Positions 18,267 to 30,632 of a stretch of DNA of 64,000 nucleotides are shown one piece after another (positions within the stretch are counted from its first letter, which is position 1; every line of letters starts with the position of its first letter). The notes beneath the pieces were generated by a model. It searched no databases, was not told the origin of the DNA, and saw only the letters and a program-made list of their open reading frames with translations. The position numbers and the translations under genes are program-made. Origin of the DNA: Pinguiococcus pyrenoidosus (lineage: Eukaryota > Sar > Pinguiophyceae > Pinguiochrysidales > Pinguiochrysidaceae); the NCBI GenBank assembly GCA_019677205.1, contig JAAMXY010000044.1, positions 1,413-65,412 of the forward strand, in the 5' to 3' direction.

Positions 18267-20387
18267 CTAGACACGTCCCAGTCGACTTTCCTCAAGCGCT
18301 TGCATTTTGCGCCAGTGTGACTTGTCAGCCGTGTCACAGCCGTCGCTGGCGGCAAGGAGCTTCGTGAGCACGATCCAGCGTTCCAGATCCTTCTGCGTCA
18401 CCATCGTTCTGCGCAGTTCCGAGCTCGGCACATTCCTCACGCCCAATCCACCGTTTGGGAATGTTTTCGCTTCGTTTGCCTCATTCCCCGATGCCGAAGC
18501 CGCCACCGACGCCTCTGCCGCTGCTACTGCCGCCGCCTGTCTGCGCTGCACAAATTCGTCCTCGGCTAGCTTGTGAACTTCAGTGTCGAGCGTGACCTTG
18601 AGGTACTGCTCTCTCGCTCCAGCAATGAAAGTCCAGATACCTGCCGATTGCTTTGGAGATAGCTCGCAGCCCCTCCTGCTGATGCAAGTCGAAGCAGCAG
18701 CGCCTGCGGGCTGATCAGACAGCCTGACCGCCGTGACGCACGCTCGGTCTGCTATGATGCTGGGCGTCTCGGACACGCAGATGCACACGCAGTCCGTCGG
18801 GAAGGGCTTCTGGAAGTACTGAAAGTCATACACCAGCTGCTGCTCCTCAAAGATCTTCTTGAGATGCCCAAGGCCCGCCGCTCCCTCCGCCGTCAGCTCC
18901 CCGGCGTCGAGCCGCGTTTCATCCACGAACAGCACCGAGCCCAGTGGGACCTGAAGCGCTGTGGTCAGGAGCCGGTTCTTTTGATAGTCTTTGGTCGGAG
19001 CCTTGAGACCACCGCCGTTCAGCAGCTGCCTGGTCAGTTGCAGCGAGGTGGACATCTTCGCCACTCGCTTTAGCAGATCAGCCACACGCTCGGCGAGGGC
19101 CGCATCCCCCAGAAGGTTGAGGGCAAAGGGTCCGACGCTACCATGGGGCATGCCCTGCACGGGGCAGACCCTGGACATCATCGCAAGCAAGACATACTCG
19201 GCGACTAGCTCGTCTCCGCCCAGGAAGCTTGTGAACACGTCCAACACCCGCGCTCTGGTTTCCTTGACTTCGGAACGATCTTGCTGCTGCTGTTGATGCT
19301 GGATGTGCTGCAGCCGCGTCTCTTCCGTCTGTTTCACCTCTCCAGCTTCTATCGGCGTCCAAGCAATCACATGCAGTCTCGGCACTGCGCTCTGCGGCGG
19401 GTTGCGACCACGCTCTTCATGAGGGTCCACGGGGCTGGCGCACGGCAAGCAAGGAGCATTAGCCGCAGGGATAGGCGCGAGCCCCTCATCGTCGTCGTTT
19501 CCCTCCGAGAGGAATCCCATGAAGTCGCAAGCTTCGTTCAGCTTCGGCACATCTCGTCCGTACACCTTGACGATGCAATCCAGATCCTCGGCCAAGCGCA
19601 GAAGCGTCTCGGAAGTGTTGATGTTGCTTTTGCCGTCCAGAGCAGTCTCGCCGTTGGGGCCCCGATTCTCCTCAAGCGGCATGTTCTCGTCGTTCTCAAC
19701 GTCGTTCTCCTGCTGCTCGATCACATCCGCTCGCTTCTGCTTGGAGGAGCCCTCAATAGCCGGCACGCTTGGCTGAGCCTCTCCACGGTTTCTCTTGTTG
19801 CTGCTGTTGTTGCTGCCGTTGCTGCTGCTGATGGCACTGCCACCAGACCCCTGCTCATTGTCATCGCATCGCATCAGCTCCTCCCCCGCTCCGAAACCTT
19901 CTTCGGCCACAGGCCTCGCCCACACACTCAAGCCTGGGACGGGCACGACATAGAGCGGCGTGCGCTCCGAGAGCTGCGGCTCGCCCTCTGGCTTCCCCTC
20001 CGCAAAGTCCCCCAGCACATCGGCGAACGCGGTGCAGCGACGATCTTTTCCGTGGCCAAATGCAGCCAGAAAGTACTCCGGATCAAAGACGTCCTGCACC
20101 ATTCCGCGGAAGCTCACGAGCTGTCCAGATCGGACAGATCCCGTGTGAAAGGCTTCTCTGGTCAGCGGCGCCACTCCCGGGAAGGAACCTCTTCTGATAT
20201 CTCGCGAGGACAGCAAAGTGGAGACGGCGCTGCGAAGACTTGAGGACGCAAACGGCGTGAAGGCCTCCCCGGCGTCCAGCGCCTCCAGATAAGCCGCGCG
20301 CGCGGCCTCCAGCGAGATGTGGGACATTTTCCTGGCTGTTCTCTTACGGTCCTTCTTTGGTGCGTCAGCTTTAGAAGAGCTCCGCAA
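18267..20387 (-). CDS. MCMBP: MCM-binding protein (MCMBP / ETG1)
   Basis: Uninterrupted frame of 706 residues. The start could be 20387 (MRSSSKADAPKK) or 20327 (MSHISLEAARAAYLEALD); the latter begins the conserved part. The N-terminal region has LVSFRGMVQDVFDPEYFLA, the family's OB-like segment, and PLYVVPVPGLSVWA. The middle is low complexity (Asn/Ser-rich and HQQQQQ). The C-terminal half holds FTSFLGGDELVAEYVLLAMMSRV, PFALNLLG, LQVPLGSVLFVDETRLDAG and YDFQYFQKPFPTD, all typical of MCMBP. It binds MCM3-7 in place of MCM2, stabilises MCM subunits and helps unload the helicase after S phase. Animal proteins are about 640 residues; the extra length is in the linker. Confidence 0.9.
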   Translation of the reverse strand: MRSSSKADAPKKDRKRTARKMSHISLEAARAAYLEALDAGEAFTPFASSSLRSAVSTLLSSRDIRRGSFPGVAPLTREAFHTGSVRSGQLVSFRGMVQDVFDPEYFLAAFGHGKDRRCTAFADVLGDFAEGKPEGEPQLSERTPLYVVPVPGLSVWARPVAEEGFGAGEELMRCDDNEQGSGGSAISSSNGSNNSSNKRNRGEAQPSVPAIEGSSKQKRADVIEQQENDVENDENMPLEENRGPNGETALDGKSNINTSETLLRLAEDLDCIVKVYGRDVPKLNEACDFMGFLSEGNDDDEGLAPIPAANAPCLPCASPVDPHEERGRNPPQSAVPRLHVIAWTPIEAGEVKQTEETRLQHIQHQQQQQDRSEVKETRARVLDVFTSFLGGDELVAEYVLLAMMSRVCPVQGMPHGSVGPFALNLLGDAALAERVADLLKRVAKMSTSLQLTRQLLNGGGLKAPTKDYQKNRLLTTALQVPLGSVLFVDETRLDAGELTAEGAAGLGHLKKIFEEQQLVYDFQYFQKPFPTDCVCICVSETPSIIADRACVTAVRLSDQPAGAAASTCISRRGCELSPKQSAGIWTFIAGAREQYLKVTLDTEVHKLAEDEFVQRRQAAAVAAAEASVAASASGNEANEAKTFPNGGLGVRNVPSSELRRTMVTQKDLERWIVLTKLLAASDGCDTADKSHWRKMQALEESRLGRV

Positions 20388-20980
20388 AGCAAAGGGATTT
20401 CCGCCCGATGCAGACTTTGACCCTTTTTTGAGTTTTGGCCGCAGTGGAAAAATGGCGGGAAAATCAAATGAAAATGAGGAAAACCAGAATCCGATCCAGA
20501 AGGAGGTTCCGAGCTTCGGATTGGTTTCCTTGGATGATCGATTTGTCGCCTCCTCCGAAATGAATCCACATGGTTGGACAAGGCCACAAAATGATCAACC
20601 GCTTTTGCAGCTTCCCGCCACTTCTGTCCACCAGCGCGGACAGAGACCGGCGAGCGACTCGACAGCGAGAAGACGCACGAAGACAAGACCGAGCGATGGG
20701 ATGCCCTTCTATCTAGGAGAAAGAACAGCGGAGGTGGTCGGCTGGGTGAGCCGGGTTGGCTTCTCACGGCCTCTGCGCAACGATTCTGAGAAGACAACGC
20801 AAATCCGGTTTCTTCTGGAGCAGGTTTGCGATCTGCGCAAGAAGATCAGATGTCTCCAGAGAACGGCTGGAACGGACGCTGGAGGCAGAGTGCAAAGGTG
20901 GAGCAACAATCCACGGCAGAAGACTAAACCTGATGATGGAGAAGAAGAAGATGATGAAGATGATGGCGCCTCGAGGGGCA
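20388..20980. other. intergenic region upstream of MCMBP
   Basis: Between the MCMBP start and the stop of the next minus-strand gene. A plus-strand frame (20317-21015) ends in an acidic run (DDGEEEDDEDD) but has AT-rich third positions unlike the neighbours and overlaps the next gene antisense. I treat the stretch as noncoding, with the MCMBP promoter near 20400-20500. Confidence 0.4.
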
Positions 20981-21830
20981 TTATTGCGAAACCCCCATCG
21001 ACTCCAGCATCTTGAGCAGATCCTGCTCGCTCGCATTCTCCAACTTCGCCTCCAGCGCCTTCTCATCCTGCTCCAGGAACTTGGCCGCATACTGGATCGT
21101 CGCCGGCGCGAACGTAATCTTCGGTCTCTCTGTCTCTTCCTCCGCCAGCAGCTGAAATCGCCCCATCTCAACCGCGTTGCTCTCCGGCTCCACAGCAGCT
21201 TTTGCCACCGGTCGCTGAGGTGCTCGTGCCACTCTCGGAGCGGTCTCAGTATCCGGCTGCAGCGTCTGCATCATCGCCAGGACCTCATCCGTCGATGGTG
21301 CGCTCAGCAGTCGGGCCTGTTGGCGACTTTGCGCCGCTCTCTGCGGCAAGCGCGGCGATTAGTCGCCATGTTGATGCATTTTTCGCACATCTGGACTCAC
21401 CCTCAGCCCCTCTGTCACATTTCGTCGCATCGCTTCCGCGATCTTTTGCTTCAGCTCTTTTTTGCGCTGGCGAGACGCCTCTGCAGAGCTGTACAACACG
21501 AGCAGAAGTCAGAAAAAGGCGCCCTAAGAAGGGCCACTTCTAGACTTCGACGTACTTTGTCCCCACTAATCGCTCCTCCAACATCGCGTATTCTCGCGCG
21601 ATGTCAGCGTTAGTTCCGCTGCTGCTGTTGCTGCTGCTACTACTACTACCACCACTACTCTTTGGCGCTGCGCGCAACGCCGTCTTCCTAAAAGTCGCCG
21701 CATTTCGAAGCGCTTTGGCGTTGCGACTCCGCTTCAGCAGCGCCGACGCGCCGCGACCTTTCCCCACTGCTCGGGCCTTCTTCGCAGCGGGCTTCTGAGG
21801 CCCGCGGCGGCCGCTGCGGCCTCTGCCCAT
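20981..21830 (-). CDS. basic nuclear/nucleolar-type protein, unrecognised
   Basis: Three exons (21556-21830, 21401-21488, 20981-21340) splice in phase to 240 residues. The N-terminus is very basic (MGRGRSGRRGPQKPAAKKAR), suggesting nuclear or nucleolar import, followed by a poly-Ser stretch and YAMLEERLVG. The middle exon is a charged helix (ASRQRKKELKQKIAEAMRRN). The C-terminus has ITFAPATIQYAAKFLEQDE and ends LLKMLESMGVSQ. Clean phases and the common codon bias support a real gene. The composition suits a ribosome-biogenesis or chromatin factor, but I cannot name a family. Confidence 0.65.
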
Positions 21831-22135
21831 TTTGGAAAAAGGCGGCTTTTTGCCTGCGCCTACGGAAATTTCGCCAGCTGTAGGAGAAAATCGGGGTTCT
21901 CGCTGGCGATGCAAAGGATGAAAAGAAGAATCAAAGTTTTGAATAGAGAATATTGTTTTTGTATCATGAAGTTTATAAATTTATGAATTAAAAATTAGAT
22001 GGAAGGGGATGAGCTGTCCATCCGTCACAGAAGTGGAAAAGGTCAAAATGCTCTTTCCTTGTTTCTCCCCGAGAGGGCTTCGCGGCCGTTGGACTGATTG
22101 CGGCGGATCGGTGCGGAGCGACGGCGATTGGAAGC
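21831..22135. promoter_or_regulatory. divergent promoter region with AT-rich islet
   Basis: Lies between divergent starts at 21830 (minus) and 22136 (plus). About 21941-22002 is strongly AT-rich (runs such as TTTATAAATTTATGAATT), while both flanks are GC-rich. The promoter role is inferred. Confidence 0.5.
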
Positions 22136-23814
22136 ATGGCGCAGCCAGCGAAGAAGCCAAATGGGGACTGCCAGAAGTTTCTGCTGATATTGGGCCTGCT
22201 TGGGGCCTTCGTGGCCGTGGTGTTCGGGTTGGTCTATCAACAGTTTGGCGTCACTTTCTTCTTGACTCGCACGGCGAAGTCCAACCACTTCGATACGCCG
22301 GAGGTATGCAGACTTTGGCACTTCGACTGCGGGGCACTACGTGCAGTGGAAGAGGAGAGTTGAGTCCAAACTACGGTTGTGCGTTGTTGATGTATCCGCA
22401 GAATCCTTGGCAGCAGAAACCTGGGGAAAAAGACAGAGAGAGAGAGAGAGAGGGAGGGAGAGAACATCTAGCAATGAGCACAGCAATTAAAGAAACACAA
22501 CTCCCCCAACCTCGCTACGTGTCTAGGTGGATAGCTTCTTGCGCAACCATACGCTGCTCTTCGTCGGCGGGCCGCATCGCGGTGGCACCACGATCATGTG
22601 GCAGAAGCTGCGCGAGCATCCCAACATCGCGGGCTTCGGGGATCGCGTGGGAGCGGACCTGAGCGAGGGCATTTTCATGCAGACTGTGTACCCCCACTTT
22701 GGCCTGCTGCAGGAGATCAGCGCGAGCCACATGGTAAGGCTGCGTGAGCACCCAAATTTGCGAATGGCTGCAACTCTTCTCACGCGACGCCGCAGAACAC
22801 AGGGACTGCGTCCTCTGGCAACATGAAGGGCCTGGGCAAGTACATGTTCGATCCGAAGAGCCACCTCACTGAGAAGTCATACCTGGCCACTCCCGACAGC
22901 CGGGGTAAGCAGGCGGACTCTACCGTTGGGTGTTTGGTTTTTGGCAAGTTGGGCGTCCGCGGTCGGCTAACGCCTCGTCCGTCCCAGTGGACCTCTTCAA
23001 CGAGTGGTCCTACTTCTGGCCGCTGCACGACCCGGAGAAGAAAGTGCTGCTCGAGAAGAGCCCGCCCAACATGAGGACCAGCCGATTCCTTCAGGTGAGG
23101 GAACCCAGCAGGGAGGAAGACAAAATGCTGCGCGACGCGGAGCGGTGCCTCAAGCCTCGCAACCTGCGTAGGCCGTCTTCGACATCCCGGGCGGGGACGT
23201 TCGATTCGTGTTCATGACGCGGCATCCCATCGCCAATGCTTTGGCGCACTACAAGTGGCTCGCGTGCCAGAGCCAAAGCGTCTTTGAGCTGGTTCTCCAT
23301 TGGGTAGTGGGTCACGAGGATCTGGAAGACGACCTCCCCTTGCTGAAGCACCAGAAGCTGATCAAGTAGGTGTCTCCTACTCACCAAGGAGCCGCTGCGA
23401 GCTGGTAGCAGGAGGTCGCTCGCTTGCTAACGATGCTTTCGCTGCGATACATAGATTCGAAGACTTTGTGGCTGCTCCGCGGGAGACCATGGCCGACTTG
23501 CACGAGTGGCTGGGCTTCGACGCGGAGTTCTACGGCCCTCTGGAGGTCTATCCGGACACGAACGAGAAGTACAAGAAGAAGTATTGCGAGCACTTGCGCA
23601 ACCAGCGCGGCGCCCTCGAGGCGCACAAGCACATGATCAGCCAGCTGGGGTCGCGGGTGAAGGTCTTCGGCTACGACTTGGAGGAATACAACTGCCTCGC
23701 CGGGGTAAGCATCGTCGAAGTTCCGGGAAGGTCCGAGCCGCCGCTGACGTCGAATCTTGGCTTCTTCCGCAGACGGAGGAGTACATGAGCAAGACGCAAG
23801 AGACAAGCAAGTAG
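22136..23814 (+). CDS. type II membrane sulfotransferase (PAPS-dependent)
   Basis: About seven exons (first 22136-22303; others begin near 22528, 22795, 22987, 23175, 23455 and 23773). A short cytosolic N-terminus is followed by one membrane anchor (FLLILGLLGAFVAVVFGLVY), as in Golgi sulfotransferases. The PAPS 5'-phosphosulfate loop is FVGGPHRGGTTIMWQKLREH, and the 3'-phosphate site is VRFVFMTRHPIANALAHYK. Further motifs are LLEKSPPNMRTSRFLQ and FEDFVAAPRETMADLHEWLG. The enzyme would transfer sulfate to a carbohydrate, protein or lipid acceptor in the secretory pathway; the acceptor cannot be told. Intron 1 (22304-22527) contains an (AG)n microsatellite at 22434-22465. Confidence 0.82.
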
Positions 23815-24234
23815 TCAGCTTCGTCGTGACATGTTGGGGGACATGAGAAGGCATCCAGCAGCGCCACAAACCCGGCGTTGAAGACGGAAAGACGTCGACA
23901 GCAAGTGCGTGTCGAAGGAGGCTACCAAGCCTTCCGTCTTCAAGGAAGTGAGTGTCGGGAAATCACCAATAAGATCATAATCTATACTATTTTGAATTAT
24001 ATATATTACTAAATGGTCTATAAGATCTTATAAGATTTCTCTGTGAAGACATCACTCCATTTGCGCAAAGATCGGAGATTCGATATCTGTCCGCTCTCTG
24101 TCGAAACAACCTGTCCCGTGTTGATCCCAAAACGCAAGAATTTGCGCCACAACGCCGCTCTGCCTCCCTCTCCTCAGCTTTACCACACTGCACTCTTCTC
24201 TCGGACCCTGTCGCGATCGAGTGGGCCCGGTTCC
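23815..24234. promoter_or_regulatory. intergenic region with AT-rich islet
   Basis: Spacer between the sulfotransferase stop and the PCMTD-like start, both plus strand. An AT-rich islet at 23965-24038 contains TATATATATTA and CTATAAGATCTTATAAGAT, about 200 bp before the next start. No coding sequence. Confidence 0.5.
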
Positions 24235-26053
<1,819 letters not shown>

Positions 26054-26356
26054 TTGTGTCGCTTCTTTCATCTTTTCCCCCTTTTCCCCCTTTTCGAGAG
26101 TAGCTGGGAACTGGACCAGCCGACAACACCGCTAGCGAAGAGCACGCGCATCGCTCATCGAAGCAGTCGCTAGAGGCGAACGAACGTCGTCCAGGTGTTG
26201 ATGGCTGCCATATCCAGGAGTTTGCCGTGTCCCAAGCCTGTTAAAGCGTATTGAAGTGGTTTAAGACTGCCGGGAAGCAGACGTTTAGTTTCCAAAGCGG
26301 TAGGTGCGTGTGCAGAGTTTCCCCTCATCATGGAGGGCTTGTTGGTATGTTTACGC
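26054..26356. other. convergent intergenic region
   Basis: Between convergent stops at 26053 and 26357. Contains a short C/T run (TTTTCCCCC twice, about 26074-26094). Nothing else is recognisable; both 3' UTRs should lie here. Confidence 0.5.
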
Positions 26357-29300
26357 TTAGTTCGCTTCTGTATCAGCACCAGCTTCTTCGCCCGCCGTCT
26401 CCCCTGAGACTTCTCCTTCTACGCCTCCTGTACTCCCCTCTAGTACGTTTTCCACCATCTCTTGCTCGGCCCCTTCCTCGTCTTCTTCGTTTTCGTCGTC
26501 TTTCGCCACGTCTTGTTCTTCCTCTCCTTCTTCTTCGACGATCTCTTTCCGTCCATCCTCCTCGTTTCCTGCTCCTCCACCCTCCTCGTCAGCCTCTTCG
26601 TTGCCCTCGAGGCCCTTGTCTTGAGGTCCAGCATCGTCCGCTTCTGTTGCTTGGGCAGACCCCTCTGCTGCGCTGGTCTCCTCAGCATGGGCTTCAGCAT
26701 CTTCGATATCGCTCGGCTTGACAGAGGCTTCCTCCTCTTCCTCCTCTTCCGCCTGTATCTCCGTAGCGCCTTCCACAGCCTCGTCCTTATCAGCGTGCTC
26801 CAAGTCCTCGAGTGTGATCGTATGGCTTGTCAAGAATGCCTGCAGCTCCTCTTCCTTCTGCTCCCGCTGAGGCTCCAGCTCGGCCGCTAGGTCAAAGTCC
26901 TCGTCGTCCACCGCCGCGTCGATGCGAGTGGTGATGGCAGTCAGCTCCGCATTGAGCCGCCGGAGCTCGTGAAGCTCTTCTTCGAACTCGGCGCTCCTGC
27001 TCTGCGGCAGCACAGCTTCTTCCGCTGCTTCTTCTGCGTCGCCATCGTCACCTTTTACGCCCTCCGCTGCCCCTCCTGCTTCCTCGCCTCCGTCTCCAGC
27101 TACAGCATCTTGTGCTCCAGCGTCCCCCGCGGCAGTTTCGCCCGCCGCCTCCTCCGCGTCCGCGTCCTCTTCGTCATCATCCAGCGCGATGTCGTCGAAA
27201 TCGTACCGACTCTTCAGCACATTGACCTAGAAGGGGAGCACATCGATTTAGCTTCGCCGTATGCCTTGGGAGGAAAACACAGAAAGAGACACACAACTCC
27301 ACGACTCTTCACCTCGGCTTGAACTTCCGCAATCTCCTCGTCAAACAGCAGGTCGATCGCGTTGGCCACTTCCTTGCTGAGCAGCACCGGTGTCTCTCCC
27401 TTGGCCTTGGACTGCAGCGCGCGCCGCCTTGCCTTCTTCAACGATCGAATGACATCGTGAAGCCGTGTGTAGTTGCCCACTTCGGCCTTCTGCTCTCCGT
27501 CTTTGAGCGCCTTGCGTGCGTTGACAAGCGCGGTCTGCGCAATCTCGACCTGCGGCTCCGACTCCAGCAGTTTCTGTTGCACCGCCTTCTCCTCCTTCTC
27601 CAATTCTTCCAAGCGCTGCTCGGACTGCTTGAATTCCGCCGCATAGGCGCCGGCTTCCTTGAAGTTCCTAGCTTTCGCGGCGGCCTTCTTGAGCTGCTCG
27701 ACTTGCGGTAGGCGCTGGCGCAGGCGCTTTCCCTCGTCTCGCAAGGCGTTCAGCTGCTCCGTCGCCTCCTCCAGAGCCGTCTGGGCTTCGTGCACCGCCT
27801 CCTCCGCCTCCGCCGCGGCCAGTCGCAGCGCGTGGATCTTGGCTTCGTGGTCTTCTTCGCTCGCTACGGCGCCCTGGTTCTCCCTCCGCTGATGAATGGC
27901 ATCCCTCAGCGTGCTGGCAGCAGTCACATCCGCTTGCACAGTCTCCCGGAGGGACTCAAAGCGCTGCTGGACGCTGAGCATCAAGTCCTTCTGCCGTGCC
28001 GCTTCCAACTTCTCCTCCTCGAGCTGTTGCCGCTCCTCCTCGCACTCCTTCTTGTAGACCTCCAGGCCGCGGCGTTCCTCCTGCAGCCGCTGGATCTGCC
28101 TCTCGAATTTCTTGCGCACGTCTCGAATGCCGTCTTCAATCTCGTCCTGCCGCGCGCTCAGCTCTCCCTTCGCCCGCAGCTTGGCGTCAAGCTGCCGCCG
28201 GAGGTCTTCGATTTCGGCGTCCACGGTGAACTGCTTCTCGCTGAGCACCTCCTGCTCCTCGGTGAGATCCTTCGTGAGGTGCCGGATCTGCGCATCCACC
28301 GCGCTTTCCTCGTCGTCAAGATCTCTCTCTTTTCGCGAGTTGGACGACTCCGTGAGCTTTATTCGTTCCTCTTCGGAGTTCAGCTGCCGCGACTTCTGGT
28401 CCAGCGCCTTGATGGTATCCGCGTCGGCGTCCCGGACGCGGCTTTCTTCCTTCGATTCGATGCTGCGCAGATCCTTCGCCAGCTCCTCCAGCGCCAGCAT
28501 GATCTTCTTCTTCCCCACCTTCCGCTCCTTCTCCAGGTGGTCGCAAGCCTGGGTGCTCTGGCTCAGCTCTTCGACGATCCCTCGCTTCCGCGTCTGCAGT
28601 CCCTCGATGAGGGGGTTCAACGCCTCCGCTTCTTCGTACTCCTCCTTTTCCGCCAGCCGGCTCTGCTCGCTCTCCTTCTCGATCAGATCCCGGTCGACTT
28701 CCTCCTGCTGCCTGCCCAGCTCCTGCAACTTGCTCTGGGCCCCGACCAGCTCCCTGTTGAGCTGCTCGAGCGACTGGATCTGCTTCCGGATCTGCACTTC
28801 AAAGTCGAAGACGGTCCGCGACACCTCCGCGCTCGCCCGCTCTACCGGATCCTGCGACACCTGCTTGACGTCATCCGCCTCCTCGGCCTCCGCATCGGGG
28901 TCTTTCGCTTGAGCTGCGTCTGCCGCCGATGGAAGGACGCTGGAGGCCGCCGTCAAGGGCGGCATGGCCACGCCTGGGGCAGGAAGTGGTGCTCCGGGCG
29001 AAGCTTGCGCTGCCATTCTTGGATACTCTGCATCGCCCGCTGCGGCGGATAGCTTCGATTTGGAACCCTTCTTCCTGAGCTTGTCAGAGAAGAACGAGAG
29101 GAACTTGCCTCCCTTCCTCTTTGTGTCCCCATCCGCACCGGCGTCGCTGTCCGCCTTTGCTCTCGATCCAGATGTGAGGTCGGAAGCAGCGCTCTGCTCG
29201 GCTGCAGCCGCGGTCGTGGGCTGCTCCTGCGTAGACGTGCTCTCTGGCAGCACCTTCGGCTTGGTCTCTGCCACGGCTCCAGCTCCGGATCCAGCGCCGT

Positions 29301-30258
29301 TCGTCTCCTCTCTCCGCGCTGGCCCCGCGCTGGCCTCGGAGAGCCCTTTCAGCGAGCCGCTGTCTTTCGTCACATCCTTGACCGGTTCTTCCATCACCGA
29401 TTGCAGAAGATCCGGCTGCGCGACGGACTCCGTGGCCTTTGCCGGAGGATCCTTCGCTCCGTCTCCGTCGGCAACCGTCGCAGTGTCGGCCGTAGACGCG
29501 CCGTTCAGATCCAATGGGGGCTCCGACCGCATCTCTGAGGGGGGAGGAAGGTCCAGGAGGCCTTCGCTCGCCAGGCTCCCGCTGCTGGGCGTCTTTTGCG
29601 CCGTCTTACGCGAGGTCTCCGGCGTCAGCTGCGGAGAAGCCGCCGGCGAGACGTCTTTCTGGCCCTCCAGCGCCTGGTCCCGCGCGTATCCCACTCTCTT
29701 GGCGCGTCGCTTCTTGATCACCCGAGGCGCAGACGCCCCCTTGACGCCCAGAGAGATCCCAGCCTTCTTTTCCGCCTGCGAAGCGTCGATAAACATGGGA
29801 AGATCATTAGACTTCCGAAGATCCAACGGCGCTCTCCACGCATTTCGCCTCAAAATTTCCCCCGCTTTTCGCCCCAGAGCCTCTGAAACCTACCAGACTG
29901 GCTGCTGCCAAGGCTTGCTCCAGCTGCGCCATGGATCCGTCCTTGCCCTTGACCGGTTCCGCCTTTTCTGGCGAAGTCCCACTGGGTTCCGACAGAAAAC
30001 TGAAGCTACTGGACACATTCGCCGGCTCCTATCGCGCCACAGCTTGGCGATTAGCGATCCGAGCTTTCCAAGAGTTACTCTAGAGCGCTTTAGCACCTCT
30101 GGCGCTTCTGCAGGAGGCGGCGCTGTCTCTTCAGTCCTTAGAAAGCTGAACGCGCTGCCGTTGGAGTCCTCTTCGGTGGACGTCTTGGCCGGCTCCTCGG
30201 CCGCCGGTGCCGCCGGAGCCTTCGCCTTGAGGTTCATGCCGGCGAAGAGATCCGCCAT
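26357..30258 (-). CDS. large coiled-coil protein with UVR-like motifs
   Basis: Four exons (30079-30258, 29894-30028, 27313-29775, 26357-27226) give 1215 residues, all in phase. It opens MADLFAGMNLKAKAPAAP, then SSFSFLSEP and a conserved-looking EKKAGISLGVKGAS block followed by IKKRRAKRVGY. A low-complexity Ser/Ala/Glu region precedes a long coiled coil (about residues 390-890). Three stretches resemble the UVR motif: EEYEEAEALNPLIEGLQTRK, RNFKEAGAYAAEFKQSEQRL and DEDFDLAAELEPQREQKEEE. The C-terminal 180 residues are very acidic (Glu/Asp/Ala/Gly). It may be a cytoskeletal, trafficking or scaffold protein; I do not recognise an orthologue. Confidence 0.75.
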
Positions 30259-30632
30259 CGTGACAACACGCGCGCCACAAGCAGAGCGCAAGGCGGAGCC
30301 ACAAGAAAATCCGCGGGAAAAAGTGAACAAAACAAAAACAAAACATATGGAAGGCAAACACATTTTAAAAGTAATTATAGGAGAGTCAATTCTGATCTTC
30401 ATCATAAAAACAAAATTGAAATATGAGACTGCTTTTGCCAATGTTGCCATGTAATACCCTAAATATGCCTCAAATGTAAGCAAATTTCTAAATAAAAAGC
30501 AATTTTAAATGCTCTTGGGAAATTCCAGATCGATCCTGAAACATCCGAACTCTCTTGCGCTTCGCAATTCGCAATCGCGCTATACTACGCCCGTCTTTGG
30601 CGCTCGTCCGACGTCTCTCTCCAGAATTCGCC
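30259..30632. promoter_or_regulatory. divergent promoter region with AT-rich islet
   Basis: Between divergent starts at 30258 (minus) and 30633 (plus). The stretch 30325-30512 is strongly AT-rich (many A runs), against GC-rich flanks. No open frame is supported. Confidence 0.5.

Noticed and set aside
20317-21015. Plus-strand frame ending in an acidic Asp/Glu run
   Set aside because: Third positions are AT-rich unlike all real genes here, it has no motif, and it overlaps the next minus-strand gene antisense.
27790-29052. 420-codon plus-strand open frame rich in Leu and Arg
   Set aside because: Antisense shadow of the coiled-coil gene; its Leu/Pro-rich composition mirrors the Glu/Lys/Gln-rich real protein.
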